Positions 1 to 12,780 of a stretch of 64,000 nucleotides of DNA are shown one piece after another. Each line of letters begins with the position of its first letter. The stretch's first letter is position 1. Made by a program: the position numbers and the translations under genes. Source of the stretch: Cenococcum geophilum 1.58 (lineage: Eukaryota; Ascomycota; Dothideomycetes; Gloniales; Gloniaceae); NCBI GenBank assembly GCA_001692895.1, contig KV748279.1, positions 124,001-188,000 on the forward strand, given 5' to 3'. A model generated the notes under the pieces. The model made no database searches and was not told where the DNA came from. It was given only the letters and a program-made list of their open reading frames with translations.

Positions 1-716
1 TTGCGGAAGACTAATGTAGATGGCTTCCACTCCCATAGGGAACACGAGCCTATATGCTTGCTTGCTTCTACGAAATACTAAAATATATACTCTTTGTATA
101 CTTAATATGCTTAATCTAGGTATTATATATATAATTAACAGTGCTAATATCGATTAACCGTACAACGCCCTCACTTTATCGCATGGACTCTATTAGCTCT
201 TTGGTGATCTAGCTATATATTTTAAGCCGGTGGCTAACGCAGCAACCCCATATATATATATTATTTAACTAACAATCTCGTACCTATTCTTTTGTAGACC
301 GAAGCTACCGCCTACCCAAACCCTCTTTATAACTCCTAATCGAACCATTGATCCGCTATCCCCTATCTTCTCGTCATTTACCAGGCCTGCTTATAAATTA
401 GCTTATAATAAAAAGATAATAGATAGGAAGTATAGATAGGCGCTAGTTAATAAGCCTACTAAAGGAATATCGGAATTAAAGAGATCTAAAAGATAGAGCT
501 TACTGCTAGCGTATACCTAGCAGGGCTATATACCTAGCTAGTTAATATACTAGGGCGCTATTAACGGGCTAATATGTATTTAGTAGATAAAGAATAAGGT
601 TTTTACTCGTATACAGCCTTATCTATAGCCTCGTTTAATTCTAGTAATAGATAATATATTAATCTATTACAATAAGATATATAGTATTTATAAGGAATAG
701 GCACTAGAACGGTAGC
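1..716. other. AT-rich degenerate DNA, no gene recognised
   Basis: TpA-rich sequence with dense stops in all frames and no long open frame. Its composition matches the RIP-mutated repeats further on. I recognise no transposon domain or RNA gene here. Confidence 0.5.
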
Positions 717-1377
717 TAGTAAAGAACCGTTACTAGAACTAGACGACCGTTGCCAGAACCAGATAATGACCGTTTAAACGACCAGCTAGCAAACACTACG
801 AATAATTTAATTAATTAATTGATCGAATTAAACTAGAGCTGTAATATTGGCCTATTACCGAATTAAATTAAGGCCTCCTAGGGAGGCACCCTAGACGACT
901 ACTATTTAAATATATAGCCAGCAAACGGCTATAAAGAACGATTCGAATTAATTAGAGCCTTTAATTAGGCCGACCTCTTCCCCCCCTAAATTAAACCAGA
1001 TACTAACGCAGGTAGGTAAATAGATAAGTAGGTAGGTAGGCAGGTAGGTATATAGGTAGGTAGGTAGGTAGGTAGGTAAGTAGGTAGGAGAGAACTGTCG
1101 CTAGAACTAGAGACCGTCGCTAGAGCTAGACGATAATCGTTTAAATAACTAGCCAGTAAACACTACAATTAATTTAATCAATTAATTGAATTGAACCAGA
1201 GCTTTAATATCATCCTATTACTAAATTAAATCAAATTGAGGCCTTTTATAGAGGCACCCTAGATAACTACTATTTAAATATATAGCTAGCGAACGCCTAT
1301 AGAGAACGATTTAAATTAATATAATTAATTGCAATTGAATTAAGCCTTTAATTAGGCCGACCTCTCCCCTAAATTAT
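717..1377. repeat. Duplicated ~280-bp unit separated by a GTAG microsatellite
   Basis: Two direct copies, about 717-993 and 1090-1377, share the same order of blocks: a CTAGAACTAGA-type start, a CAAACACTAC or TAAACACTAC block, an AATTTAATTAATTAATTGA-like run, an AGGCACCCTAGA block, a CTACTATTTAAATATATAGC block and a final GGCCGACCTCT. They differ mainly by transitions. Between them (about 1009-1088) lies a GTAG/GGTA tetranucleotide run. A second, degenerate run follows at 1378-1504. Confidence 0.75.
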
Positions 1378-1504
1378 AGATATAGATAGGTAGATATAGA
1401 TAAGTAGGTATGATAGGTAGGTATAGACAGGTAGGTATAGATAGGTAGGCATAAATAGGTAGGACGGTTAGATAGGTAGGATAGATAGAATAGGATAGGC
1501 AGGC
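1378..1504. repeat. Degenerate GATA/GTAG microsatellite
   Basis: Imperfect tetranucleotide repeats of GTAG, GATA and ATAG. The array resumes at 3678-3695 after the hAT element, so the element inserted into a pre-existing microsatellite. Confidence 0.75.
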
Positions 1505-3677
1505 TAGTGATATAACTAGTCTGGTTAGTTATAAATTTAACCTCTATAACTAACCGATAGCCTATTTAAAGCTCTAAACTGGTTCGCGAACCGGTTTAAC
1601 CGGTTTAACCGGTTTAACTAGATAATATTTAATATATTATAAGGCTTGGCATGGTATTAAGTTGCGATTAATTATTAACAACGATATATTTAACAGTGTC
1701 TTCCTCTTCGCTCTTATCGCCCTTATCGTCCTTATCGCCCTACCCTTCTTGCCTAGCCCCTCTTGCCTAGCTCCTTCACCAGCTTCCTAATCTATATTAC
1801 CTTATATATTAGAATCCTTTTTAGCAGCGGCTTTAGCAGCAGCTTTAGCAGTAGCCTCTTCCTTATACAAATCGTCAATATTAGGATCGACGCCTTGCTT
1901 AAAGGCCTTCGGCTTTAGGCGCCTATACCAAGATTTTAAGCACTCGTTTGCTTTAATAATATTAGCTTTAAGCTATAGTAATATCTTAATATACCTTATA
2001 ATATTATATAGCCAACTAAGCGCTCCCTACTTCCTCTAGATTATCGCAATAGCCTTAAAATCTCGCCGGCCGTATACCAACTCAAGCTCCTCTAAAGTAG
2101 TATCCGTAGTCTTACCTAAAAGGAAGGCCTAGGCAGCTAGGTTAACTATATAGCTAAGATATTAATGGCAACAACGTTTCCGCTGTCTCTCTATTATTTA
2201 GGGATAGAGAGTTCTTAGAATTAGGTCGATAGCTATATTATTACTTAACGCGTTATTAAGTATAAAATACCCAATTTAACTTCTAATTTTATACTTACTA
2301 ACTATATTAAAAACTACCTGGGCTATATTAGCGTCGCTGTACTCTCCCTTAAGCTACCGTAAGGCAAGAAGCTTTATCTAGTGAGCTCTGTCGCAATTAA
2401 TATAATAGGCGACTATCGCGATAATAGCGAAGTAATTTGGTAACGTCCATAAGTTAAAGGATAGGTGTATATTTGAACAAGCTTCTTATAAGTCTTCTTG
2501 TAGTAACCTCTTCTACTTCTTAAACTCTCTTATTACCCACTTACGTACTATATTTTATAAAGGAAGTAACCTTATAAGGCCTTTATTTAGATACTAAATT
2601 ATTTTAATAAAGTAGACGTTTTTAATTTAGTAAAATGCGATATAGCAGTATATAAGCTACTAAATTAGTAGAAGCTTAAAGGCTTTATACTAAGCCTTCT
2701 AAATATAATTCTACTACAAAATAAAGCGGTAAATTAGGCCTTTAGCCGGAATTACTTTACCGTTTTTATTAAGTCGATAAGCTCGTCTCTAGTGGCATAA
2801 TACTATCGAATTACTATTAAGCGCTATTTCTAAATTAGTTAGTATTTATATAAGAGAGCAGGGCAACTTACTAAGAGGTTTATACTTTGGATCCTTCTTC
2901 TAATCTAGGTATTAGCAGCAGTAGTAATATTAAACGCCTATAGCCTCGTGAATAATTGTATATCCTTTTCCTTTACCCTATATATACAACGACTTTATAT
3001 AGGCCTTCCCCTTCTATACAATATTATTACTACGCCTATACCACTGGCCGTAGATCTTAATTCTAGTTTATATAGAAGCCTACCTTAGTAGAGGCTCCGG
3101 ATCTAAGCTAGACTTAACTTTATAATAGGTAAGAGGCTCTGCCGGAGCTTTATACGGCTTTGTCTTTAAGCGCTTTTTTCGTTAACTACCAGAGCCCTAG
3201 CTAGCGCGCTTTTAAGAGGCGGTAGGAGCCTTACCCGTAGAACGACTGCTACTTATAAAGCTACTTCCTCCTCCTCTATATAACGATCGACTGGTTAAAA
3301 CAAAGGCCTCTATTAAATTGGTAATAGGTAGAAATAAGGGTAATAAAGATAAGGCAGTAAGGCGACGCGAGAAGGAGGCAACGCGTAGAAATGGGCGACG
3401 TATAATACTACGCTTAACTCTTAAAATAGTATCCGGAAATAAGGTGGTAGATCTTAACGATTTGGTGGCTTCGGCTCCCCTATATAGCGTACGCTCTTAC
3501 CCAAATCATTACCGCTAAAGGCCCATACTAACTTTACTGGTTTAGCTGGTTACCCGGTTAATTAGAGAGCTTTAAAACTAACCAGCTGGAAGCCAATTAA
3601 AGCTCCGAACCGGTTGCGATTTTTAAAGCATTTCTAACTAACTAACCAATAAGCGAACTAGACTAGTTATATTACTA
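1505..3677 (-). mobile_element. hAT DNA transposon 1 (RIP-degraded, internally shortened)
   Basis: The left end starts TAGTGATATAACTAGTCTGG and the reverse complement of the right end starts TAGTAATATAACTAGTCTAG, so the terminal inverted repeats differ only by G/A transitions. Flanking 8-mers are AGGCAGGC (1497-1504) and AGGCAGGT (3678-3685), an 8-bp target duplication with one C/T difference. Eight-bp duplications and TAGTG-type ends are hallmarks of hAT elements. At 2.17 kb it is shorter than the other two hATs here (3.2 and 3.5 kb), suggesting an internal deletion. The transposase relic is on the minus strand. Confidence 0.88.
1805..2580 (-). pseudogene. hAT transposase relic
   Basis: Read on the minus strand with TAA/TAG taken as former Gln, this gives a hAT transposase core. 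An SFNLWTLPNYFAI-like stretch is followed by LKGEYSDANIAQVV, then IGYFILNNALSNN, which corresponds to the family's IGYFVLDNASSND segment. A VNLAAQAFLLGK block follows, and the frame ends in an Ala/Lys-rich tail. The C-terminal dimerisation domain (CERLFS type) is not found, in keeping with a deleted copy. The same blocks occur in the hAT at 16116-19285. The frame is broken by many stops, so it is non-functional. Confidence 0.75.
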
Positions 3678-3685
3678 AGGCAGGT

Positions 3686-5807
3686 AGGTAAGTACTAGGC
3701 CTAGTTAGGAAATCAGTACACGGCCAGTGGATTATTGGGAACACTGCTAGTCGACGGTTTGGAGCCTCTGCGAGAGCCTTACCCCTTATCTCCTTAATCG
3801 ATTGTATAACGCCTGAGTAGATATAGATATAGGCATAGATATAGGTGGTAGGTAGGAAGGATCGATTTGGATTGTTTAGATTACTTAAATAACTAATTTT
3901 TATATTTTAACTGCTATAAATACTAGAGTATTAATATACCTTATTTTAAAATCTAGAATTTTAATTATTTTAATTATCCTAATTATCCTAATTATCCTAA
4001 TAGTCCTAGAGGTCCTAGAGGCCCGTTTAGTCCATTTAGTCCATTTGGTCCGTTTGATCCGGGCGGCCTCCTAATAGGCTCCTAATAGGAAACCGAGTAT
4101 AAGTGTCTCCTAGAGATCCTAGCGGCTCTAATAGGAGCTATTAGGAGCCTGTTAGTACTATTAGGAGGTATAAACATTTTCCTAATGTCTATAAGGATCT
4201 AGTCGATGCGGCTTAGCTACCCTCCCTACTAGTGGGGGCAAGTTTAAAGTATTTTACTCTTCAATTACCTACTATAAATACCGCTAATTACACTGCCGCT
4301 AAACCCGCCCTATAATAGGCCGAAGTGTAGGCGTTAGTAGAAGGTAGCCCTATAGTCGAGTACATAGTAAAACTACTTAAACTCTTAGTAGTAAGCTTTA
4401 TCTAGAATAGTTAAACGCTATACTTAGACGGCTATATAAGGATAGTGTGCTATTATAGCCTACTACAATGTTCTATATAGTAGAGTATCTTATATAGATT
4501 GGTTTATCTCTTTAGTCGCCCTAGCTATAACTAAGTACCTCTACTATAGTAAGAAGCGTTAAACTATTAGCAATATTATATATAGATAAAGCCTATATAT
4601 AGACTATGCCTTATAATTTAAAATTGAATCGATATATACATCGGTTACTTTACTAGATTTCTTAATACGAAGTCGTTTATATAACTCGCACCTTAAACCT
4701 CTATCTTACTTTATAGTTACTCTAAATTAACATAACTCCAACACTCTTATACTTGCTATCTATACCAGTTGGCCTAATAACTAATATATAGTACTCCTTA
4801 ATATCTAATTTATCCCTATCCTTATTAGATTTCTTCCCGGCAACAATATATTATTCCTTAAAAAGATTCTTATCCTTAATATTATAATATATCTATCCTC
4901 TTTTTATTCTACCGAAATCTAAGAAAGTATAATGTTTCTTATTTAGTTCCATTATACAATCTTAAAACTTCCCTATATAGGTAATTAGTGCAAGTTCGGG
5001 CCTCTTATTAAACTAGAGGCTATTAATCCAATTAACATACTAAAAGGGATATCTATAAATCGAATGCCTCTATTATATACCATCTATAACTATAATAGTA
5101 CATCCTAATTTTTATATACAATCTGCTCTATCTTATTATTAGACGCCTACTATAGGAGATTCCTATAAAGGTACCGCTTAAAGATACCGTATCTGCTTTA
5201 ATACCTTAGAGCGCCTATAATATAGCCTTCTAACCTAGATATTATAGCAGCTCTATCGGTCTTCTCTATAAGGTCGCGCTTTAAGTAGTCTTTAAAAAGA
5301 AAGTAAATTGTAAGCTTTTATAGTGTATAGGTATTGACCAAGCAACTTAAATTTTAAATATAGCTCTAACAAGTCTCTATATATATATAAGGTAAGTAGT
5401 AAGAGGCTAACGATAACGCCGATAATAACCGCTATAGATAATGTAATAGAAATAAGTAGTAAGATATGCGATAGTAAAAGGCACGGTAGTAAGTTATAAG
5501 GTAATATCTAATATGGTATTAGTAGTCGGTTACATAAATAAATTCTATAGTACGTTAGTAGCCTAACTTAAGGAGCTAGTTTAGGAAGTTTAGATTAAGT
5601 ATAAAAAAACTTCCTTTAAAATAAGCTAAGGAGCAAAATATCTAAATTAGAAAGATATTGGTCTATTAGATATTACTTAAGCTCTTACCTTTTTAGTTTA
5701 GTAAGGTTTTTATAGTAAACCCCTTTACTATATTTCTAGTATATCTAATTATTACTAAAATAGATAGTTCGTCGTAATAAAACTCTTTCTTATATTACCA
5801 ATGCTTA
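3686..5807. other. RIP-degraded repeat DNA, unassigned
   Basis: TpA-rich sequence without an open frame. At 3960-4060 short units such as TTATCCTAA, GTCCTAGAG and GTCCATTTA repeat with small changes. Between about 4600 and 5300 the minus strand gives a loose protein-like frame with TAA/TAG stops that I cannot assign. I see no clear LTR or inverted-repeat ends. Confidence 0.4.
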
Positions 5808-5812
5808 CGTAT

Positions 5813-6004
5813 TGTCACGGAACCCCACCGCAGGGGCCTCCATAGGAGAGCCCCGTGCTCTCGCGTACACCTCGCGTACAGCTTATGTCAGCTACGCGTA
5901 GGTATATCACCTCCTTACGCCCTCGACCCTTACGATCGATCGCGTAACGTCTTGTAGACTCCTTGAATACATACGTCTTGTAGCCACTGCCCCGTCCCGT
6001 GACA
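5813..6004 (+). repeat. 5' LTR of the Gypsy element
   Basis: 192 bp, beginning TGTCACGG and ending CCGTGACA, so TG..CA with short inverted ends. Aligned to the 3' LTR there are 10 differences, all transitions, and there are no gaps. Confidence 0.95.
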
Positions 6005-6149
6005 TTACGTTGCGCCTTTTTACCACCGACACCTAGCCTACGACCAATTCTACGTCTCTGTAATACTATAGGCGCTGCTAGAAGCAGCGTGCCTATGAGT
6101 TACCTCACTTTATACTTCTAAGGAACCCATAATAGTAAGACGATATTTC

Positions 6150-9100
6150 TTACTAGCTATTATGTTAAACCTAAAGAACAATCCAATACCTATACTTAAC
6201 CTACGACGCCAATTAATCCTAGGAGAATTTGATTTATTAGCCCTAGCCTTAACCCCTAAGGAGATAGACACCAATAATGTCTTATCTTTTATTGACTATA
6301 TAACTACGGACAAGTAAGCGGAAGGGCTACTATCTATTAAAATTAAAATATAAGACGCCGAGACGTTTGTAAAAATAGTAGCATAAGAACCCAATAAATA
6401 CTACCGCCTTTTATAGAACTACCACCTAAAGCTTATATAAGCCGAGATGCGTACTGCCTAAGATCGCGATATCATCTAAGACCTATAAGCTTGTGAGGCG
6501 CTCGCCGATAACACGCGTTAAGAAACCGAAGATAACCTCTATATGTCTAAACGCGACGTCTAACAGTTAAAGAAGGCTAAGATTGCACTTATTGCTATAG
6601 TCACTAAAAAAGAAGGCACAATTAAATACCTATAATCTTAGCTTAACGAGCATATTCGTAATAACACTAGACACCTCTCTACTGTATATAACGCCACTTA
6701 AGTCTCTACGCCCCCGGCAACTTTACCTACTTAACGCTTAACGGAGGGTTAGCGCCGAGCAGCCTTACCTAATAGGAACCCCTACTAAAGTGACGATAAA
6801 AGCTATAACGACTGAACCTAAGCTACTATCGTAGGGTCTAATGCACATTACTTTAATCCCCTAGTTTTTTAGGGAGACCGCAAAGAATACAGCTACTAGA
6901 AGATGTAAATCCGCGAGAAACTAACTTAGAGCGCCTGCCTTTTTCCTATGGAAGATACTAAGATTAGCTATATTATTGGGTAAATAAAGAGTACACTATT
7001 TAATAGACTCTTCGCCTAATGGGAGACCAATAGCCCCTAGAAGTAGTAGTCCCACTAAGAAGTCCTTAATAATCTTGACCTAATGTACTATGACTATAAC
7101 CTACTAGCCACCAACCGAGCTAAACTATGTGCCCTAAAGATAAGCCCTACTAAATTATTCGACGAGTTCTATGTTAAATTCCAGGAATATACTAGAGCCC
7201 TCGCCTAAGACGATACTAAAGACTAGGAAGATCTCCTTAAAAAAGTTACTTATTACCTTAGTTACGCAGCCGCCAGCTATAACTACAATAATGTTTATAA
7301 TATGGTAGCAGCTATATAAAAGATTAAACGACGACTAAATTAGATCGCTACTACAAACCTCTACCCAAAGACCTCCTTATAGAAGCCCTCTGGACCTACT
7401 AAACCACTAACGCCTACTACCCTAAGCAACACTACTGGTCCTAATATCGACCTTTCTATACTAACCTTTCCGCAGAAGCTACTAGATAGAGAACGCGAGC
7501 TACTCTAGAAGCTAAAGCGTTGCTATAGATGTTGTTAAGAAGGCTATTATAGCTATAGCCTAAACTACCTAATGGCTAGGTTTAGCAGCCGCTGCCTAAT
7601 ACTTAACCTAGTACCTTAAATACTAAATACGTCGCTATATACCACTACCGTATAAGACAAAGACGTAGTAATAGCGGTAGAGTTAGATACGGAAACGGAA
7701 AACGCTAAGTCCCAGCCCTAAGTTGCAGGTTGGGACGCCCTAATAATAAGGGGATCTATATATCGGCCTGCTTAATAGATAACTTAGTAAAGATAAATAG
7801 ACGGAAATAGATAGTTTTACCCGTAATAGGAACTACTGCTAAAAAATAATATAAAAGCCGTTCCATAATTAATTGCGGAGCTACTAATAAATTTATAGAT
7901 ACCTAATTTATACGCACTTATAACCTACCTACCTTACCCCTTACTAAAGCCCGCGCCCTATAACTCGCCGACGGTAGTTATACCGTATAGAAGATTACCT
8001 ATATAGTATAACTCCACCTAGACATAAATAGGCACTAGGAAGAACTCTAGGCCTATATTATACTACTTACTAACTACCCTATTATCCTTAGAATAAACTG
8101 GCTCGAATAATACAACCCCGCCATTAACTGGAAAAAGAGAGAAGTAACCTTTAACTCTAAATACCGTAGAGAGACCTGCCTAGGATATAGCCTAGCCGCC
8201 TCTATCTACTCCCTAGGATACTAACCTAAGGAACCCCTTATTACCCTACCTATGACTAACTACTACTATATAAGTGCCGCGGCCTTCTACCGCATAGCAC
8301 GTAGGAAAGGCTAGACCGTTACCGTAGCCTCCTAATTATAACTATATAAGCTTAATAAAGAATAGGACTACGTCCTCTATAGTAATAGGATAGATATAGT
8401 NNACCTNNTAGAAAANNATNCCCCCGCANAACTNTANNGANTTTTANCTTTAGACTTTAAGAAGTTTATAAAGCTTAAAAAAGGACTTACCAATAAGGAA
8501 CTCCGCAAGCTCCTCCCTAAGAGGTACTATAACTTTATTAACGTGTGCTTATAAAAAAGCGCAGATATACTCCCCTATATTAACCTAATAACTATGCTAT
8601 TAATATTAAATAAGGAAAAACGCTACCCTATAAGAGACCCTACCTAATATTAAAAGACGAACTTCTAGTTGTTAAAAAGTATATCGATAAACACCTTAAT
8701 AAAGGGTTTATTCGCCCTAGCATGTCCCTAGCAGCCGCCCCTATCCTCCTTACTAAGAAGCTAGGAGGAGGTATTCGATTCTATATTAACTATAGAGGAC
8801 TTAACGCTATCACAATTAAGAACCGATACCCCGTACCGCTTATACATAAGACTCTTAAGCGGCTTAGCCAAGCTAAAATCTATACCAAGCTCGATATTAT
8901 CGCCGCCTTTAACCGCCTTTAAATACGAGAAGGTAACGAATAGAAAACCGCATTCGCATTGCGCTTTGGCCAATTCGAATATACTATTATACCCTTTAGC
9001 GTATGCAACGGCCCAGGCAGCTTTTAAAGCTATATTAATAACGCCTTATAGGACTACTTTAACGACTTCTGCTCTGCGTACCTAGACGATATACTTATTT

Positions 9101-11676
9101 ATAGCGATGACCCTTCTAAGTATACTAAGCACGTTCAAAAGGTTCTACAGCGCCTTAGGGACGTAGGATTTTATATTAATTTAAAGAAGTGCGAATTCTT
9201 AGTCACAGAAGTAAAATACCTTAGACTAATTGTTACTACTAAGGGTGTCCATATAGACCCTAAGAAGGTATATATAATTACCGAATAGTAAACCCCTAAC
9301 TATATTAAAGACGTATAAGCTTTCTTTAGTTTCGCTAACTTCTATTAAAAATTTATATATAACTTCTCGGGTGTTATAGTACTACTTATAGTAATAATGC
9401 GAACAAAGGGCCTTTCCGTAAAAGGAAGAAAAATATATCCACGTTTTATCTGGACGCCTAAATGCGAGAAGGCGTTCTAAGACCTTAAAGATGCTTTTAC
9501 TAAAGCACCCATCCTAGCTCACTTTATACCAGGACGATAACTCTATCTTAAGACTAACTCCTTAGACCATATTAACACAGGCGTCCTCTCCTAGATAGGT
9601 AATGACAGTCTCCTCTACCTAGTCGCATTTTATTTATCTAAGCTTATACTATAAGAATATAACTATAAGATCTATAATAAGGAACTTCTCGCGATTATAT
9701 AAGCGTTTAAGGAATTCTAACTAAAACTTTCCTTAGCAGAACCTAACTAGCCAACTAAAGTCCTTACGGATTATTATAACCTTAAGTACTTTATAACTAT
9801 AAAATAGCTAAACCGATGCTAAGTATACTGGAATGAGTTCCTCTCTAGTTTTAACTTTAAAATCGTATATAGGCTAGGAGTATAAGGTACTAAGCCTAAT
9901 AGCCTAATACGCCGCTTATAAAACCTTCCTTAGTCTAAAGATAACCCCCGTAACCAGTTCCAATAATAGACGATCCTAAAAGCACGGAATTTAGCCCTAG
10001 GTATGCTACCTATAATAGAGCTAACTATACCTTAGCTCCACACTATAGAACTAGAATTACCTCCCGAAATTAATAAGCTTATTACCACGGTATATAACAC
10101 CTCTGTTGACCTATTACTATATTAACTTATTGCCGTAAAGACCGCTAGCGCCCGTACGCTGCCAACTAAACTCTAAAGCTTAGGCTAGATTAATATAGCA
10201 GCCTTAAAAGTAAAAGAGAACAGGCTCTATTATAGAGGCCGTCTATTTATCCCTAACTTAGAAAATCTATAACGGCAACTAATCTAAATAGCCTATAACC
10301 TCTAATTAAGCGGCCACCTAGGCAGAGGAGGAACCTATAAGCTTCTTAGCCGATATTACTTCTAGCCTAAATTAATAGACTTAGTCGAACGCTTTATAGG
10401 CGCCTACTACGGTTATAAGCACGCTAAGGCCTTTAATACAAAGTACTAAGGACTACTGCACCCTCTACTAGTACCTATACGACAATGGGCAGATATCGCT
10501 ATAGATTTCGTTGTTAACCTACCACCCTATAAGCGACATGGCCGTACCTATAAGAACATCCTTATGATAATATGCCAACTTATAAAAGAGCGCCACTACG
10601 TCCTAACCGAAGGCGTAGCCGTTAGCGACGTTACTAATGCCTTTCTTTGCGAAATTTACCGATTATATAGGTTACCTAACTTAATTACATCTAACTAAGG
10701 CATATAGTTCGGCTCTGATATATAGAGACAAATCTGCTAACGCCTTGGCATCTCTATTAAGATGTCTATATCCTTTTACCACAAAACTACTAGGTAACTG
10801 GAAAACGCTAATGCTAGCATAAAAGCGTACCTACGATAAGTAGTCGCCTATAGTTAAGATAACTGGGTAGATTACCTCCTACTGGGTAAATTCGCAGCGA
10901 ATAACCACGTCTTAACTACTATAGGACTTACCCCGTTCTTCGCGAATAAGGGATATTACCCCTAATCCGGCATAGAACCACCAGAACCTATTGATAAGAA
11001 ACTGCCATATAGAAAACGCCTTAAGATGCTACTTACCGACCAGCATGCAGACCGCATAAAAAATCTACTTAACTATTGTAAGGGAGAAATGGCCTAGGCT
11101 TAAGCAAAGTAGGCTTACTTCGCCGACCGTTATAGAACGCCACTACTAGAGATGCGTGTTGGCAACTAGGTATAGCTAGATGTACGTAATATCTCTATAC
11201 AGAGGCCTATAAAGTCACTTAATTATAAGAACCTTAGCCCCTACCTAATTAAATGAGTTATTAATAGGGGAGCCGCATACGAGCTAGAGCTCCCGCCTAC
11301 CCTAGCCACCCGCGGGATATAGCCTATATTTTACCTATAGCTACTACACCTTCACTAGCCTAACCCCTTACCGGGGCAGATATAGCCCGAACCCCTATTA
11401 GTACTAATCTAAGATAAGAATAAAGATAAGAACTATAAGGAGTGGACCGTTAAATAAATTATCGACTCTAAATACTTTGGCAAAGGTAGAGGACGATGGC
11501 TCTACTACAGAGCTATATATATAGGATTCGACATAGATTAGCTAGAATAGCAACTATAGGAAGACTTTGAAAATGCAAAGGATCTAATTAGCGACTTTTA
11601 CTACGCGAACCCACAGAAACTGGGCCTAAGTAGAGATTTTATACCTAATCCTCTATAGGAGCCCTTATAGAGTTAA
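6150..11676 (+). pseudogene. Gypsy gag-pol relic
   Basis: Gag (about 6150-7700) ends with a CCHC-type knuckle near 7518 (KRCYRCC, then a disrupted remainder). Reverse transcriptase is clearest at 8640-9240: the segment at 8722-8920 is open and reads through INYRGLNAITIKNRYPVPLI, and the catalytic box YLDD is at 9079-9090. RNase H and a Gypsy-type integrase (WADIAIDFVVNLP near 10490, FYHKTTRQLENANA near 10775) follow. A chromodomain is seen at about 11430-11640 (EWTVK, IIDSKYFGKGRGRWLYYRA, then NPQK), as in chromoviruses that integrate into heterochromatin. Nearly every Gln position has become TAA or TAG, the RIP signature. No complete product is possible. Confidence 0.9.
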
Positions 11677-11776
11677 ACCGTTGTATATTGCCACGTAGGG
11701 GTAAATTACCGTTAGATTACCGTCAGATTACGGTAAAGTGCGATTATATAACTGGAATATCGTTAAGATGTCCAGG

Positions 11777-11799
11777 AACTTTAACCGGCGGTTAAAGTT
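11777..11799. repeat. 23-bp perfect palindrome shared with the Copia element
   Basis: Arms AACTTTAACC and GGTTAAAGTT around a 3-nt centre (GGC). The palindrome plus about 20 bp downstream recurs at 44781-44824 in an unrelated Copia element, in a comparable position between pol and the 3' LTR. Confidence 0.85.
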
Positions 11800-11963
11800 G
11801 TCTGATTGGTCGGATTCTTAGATGCCAAGCCTTATTACATAACGTTGTTTTAAGCCTTTAGCGATACCCCCCTTTTTTCTTTTCTATACCCTAAGTGTCC
11901 CTTCTATATATATATAGTAACTATAGCGTCGCCAGAGCTCCGCCTCTATAGGAGGGGGGGTAG

Positions 11964-12155
11964 TGTTACGGAACCCCACCGCAGGGGCCTCTATAGGAGA
12001 GCCCCGTGCTCTCGCGTACACCTCGCGTATAGCTTATGTTAGCTACGCGTAGGTATATCACCTCCTTACGCCCTCGACCCTTATGATTGATCGCGTAACG
12101 TCTTGTAGACTCCTCGAATACATACGTCTTATAGCCACTGCCCCGTCCCATAACA
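11964..12155 (+). repeat. 3' LTR of the Gypsy element
   Basis: 192 bp, TGTTACGG to CCATAACA, directly followed by the CGTAT duplication. The ten transitions against the 5' LTR run in both orientations (mostly C to T, two G to A, one reversed), so both copies were mutated. Confidence 0.95.
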
Positions 12156-12220
12156 CGTATTAAGCTAAGCCTTTTCCATATTATTATTAAATTATCTATA
12201 CTAGTATGGGTATAGGTCGC

Positions 12221-12440
12221 CTACCTAGATAGATAGATAAGTAGGTAGAGAGGTAAGTTAGGTAGGTAGGTAGGCAGGTAGGTAGGTATGTAGGTAGGTA
12301 GTAGGTAGTAATAGGTAGGTAGGTAGGTAGGTAGGTAGGTAGGTAGGTAGGTAGGTAGGTAGGTAGGTAGGTAGGTAGGTAGGTAGGTAGGTAGGTAGGT
12401 AGGTAGGTAGGTAGATAGGTAGGTTAGTAGGTAGGTAGTA
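12221..12440. repeat. (GTAG)n tetranucleotide microsatellite
   Basis: Near-perfect GTAG array with few interruptions, 60 bp downstream of the Gypsy target duplication. Long open frames on its minus strand (Pro-Thr-Tyr-Leu repeats) are only translations of the repeat. Confidence 0.97.
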
Positions 12441-12441
12441 A

Positions 12442-12560
12442 TAACCCCTAAGCAATGCATATATATACCCGCCTTACCCCCTATATAAATCTTTATATAA
12501 TATTAATTTTTATACTTTTACTTTATACCTTACTTCGTACTATAATAAGCATATTATAAC
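12442..12560. repeat. Dispersed repeat also found at 35767-35885
   Basis: Starts TAACCCCTAAGC and continues through TATATATAC, a CCTTACC block, CTATAT, ATCTTTA, a TTTTAC block and CGTACTATAATA. The same order is found at 35767-35885, just after the SNF2 helicase relic. This may mark the end of a repeat family. Confidence 0.65.
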
Positions 12561-12689
12561 GTATCCTGCCTCTACGTTGCTATACGGCTAAAAAGATAAA
12601 AAGTGCTTGCGAACTTATTATAAGCGCGGTGGGATCTAATATATATACTCTTATACATATATTACTAATACTAGTAGTATATTTAATAT

Positions 12690-12780
12690 ATTTAGAGTAT
12701 TTAAAGCATTTAGAATATTTAGAGTATTTAGAGTATTTAGAGTATTTGGAGTATTTAGAGCATTTAGAGCATTTAGCTGC
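12690..12780. repeat. 10-bp tandem repeat (TATTTAGAG type)
   Basis: About nine units of a TATTTAGAG or CATTTAGAG decamer with transitions between units. No coding potential is seen. Confidence 0.85.

Larger units (their letters stand above)
5813..12155 (+). mobile_element. Ty3/Gypsy LTR retrotransposon, chromovirus type, full length but RIP-inactivated
   Basis: Two 192-bp LTRs (5813-6004 and 11964-12155) begin TGTCACGG or TGTTACGG and end GTGACA or ATAACA. A perfect 5-bp target duplication CGTAT lies at 5808-5812 and 12156-12160. A G-rich polypurine tract (about 11951-11960) precedes the 3' LTR. The internal part carries gag with a zinc knuckle, then reverse transcriptase, RNase H, integrase and a C-terminal chromodomain: the pol order of Ty3/Gypsy chromoviruses. 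Unresolved bases (n) occur at about 8401-8447. In-frame stops throughout show it cannot encode its proteins now. Confidence 0.95.

Noticed and set aside
3318-3518. 66-aa + strand frame inside hAT 1
   Set aside because: Opposite to the transposase relic, no domain, composition of degraded repeat.
12221-12460. Minus-strand frames of 79 and 65 aa rich in Pro-Thr-Tyr-Leu
   Set aside because: Translations of the GTAG microsatellite; no start context and no non-repeat part.
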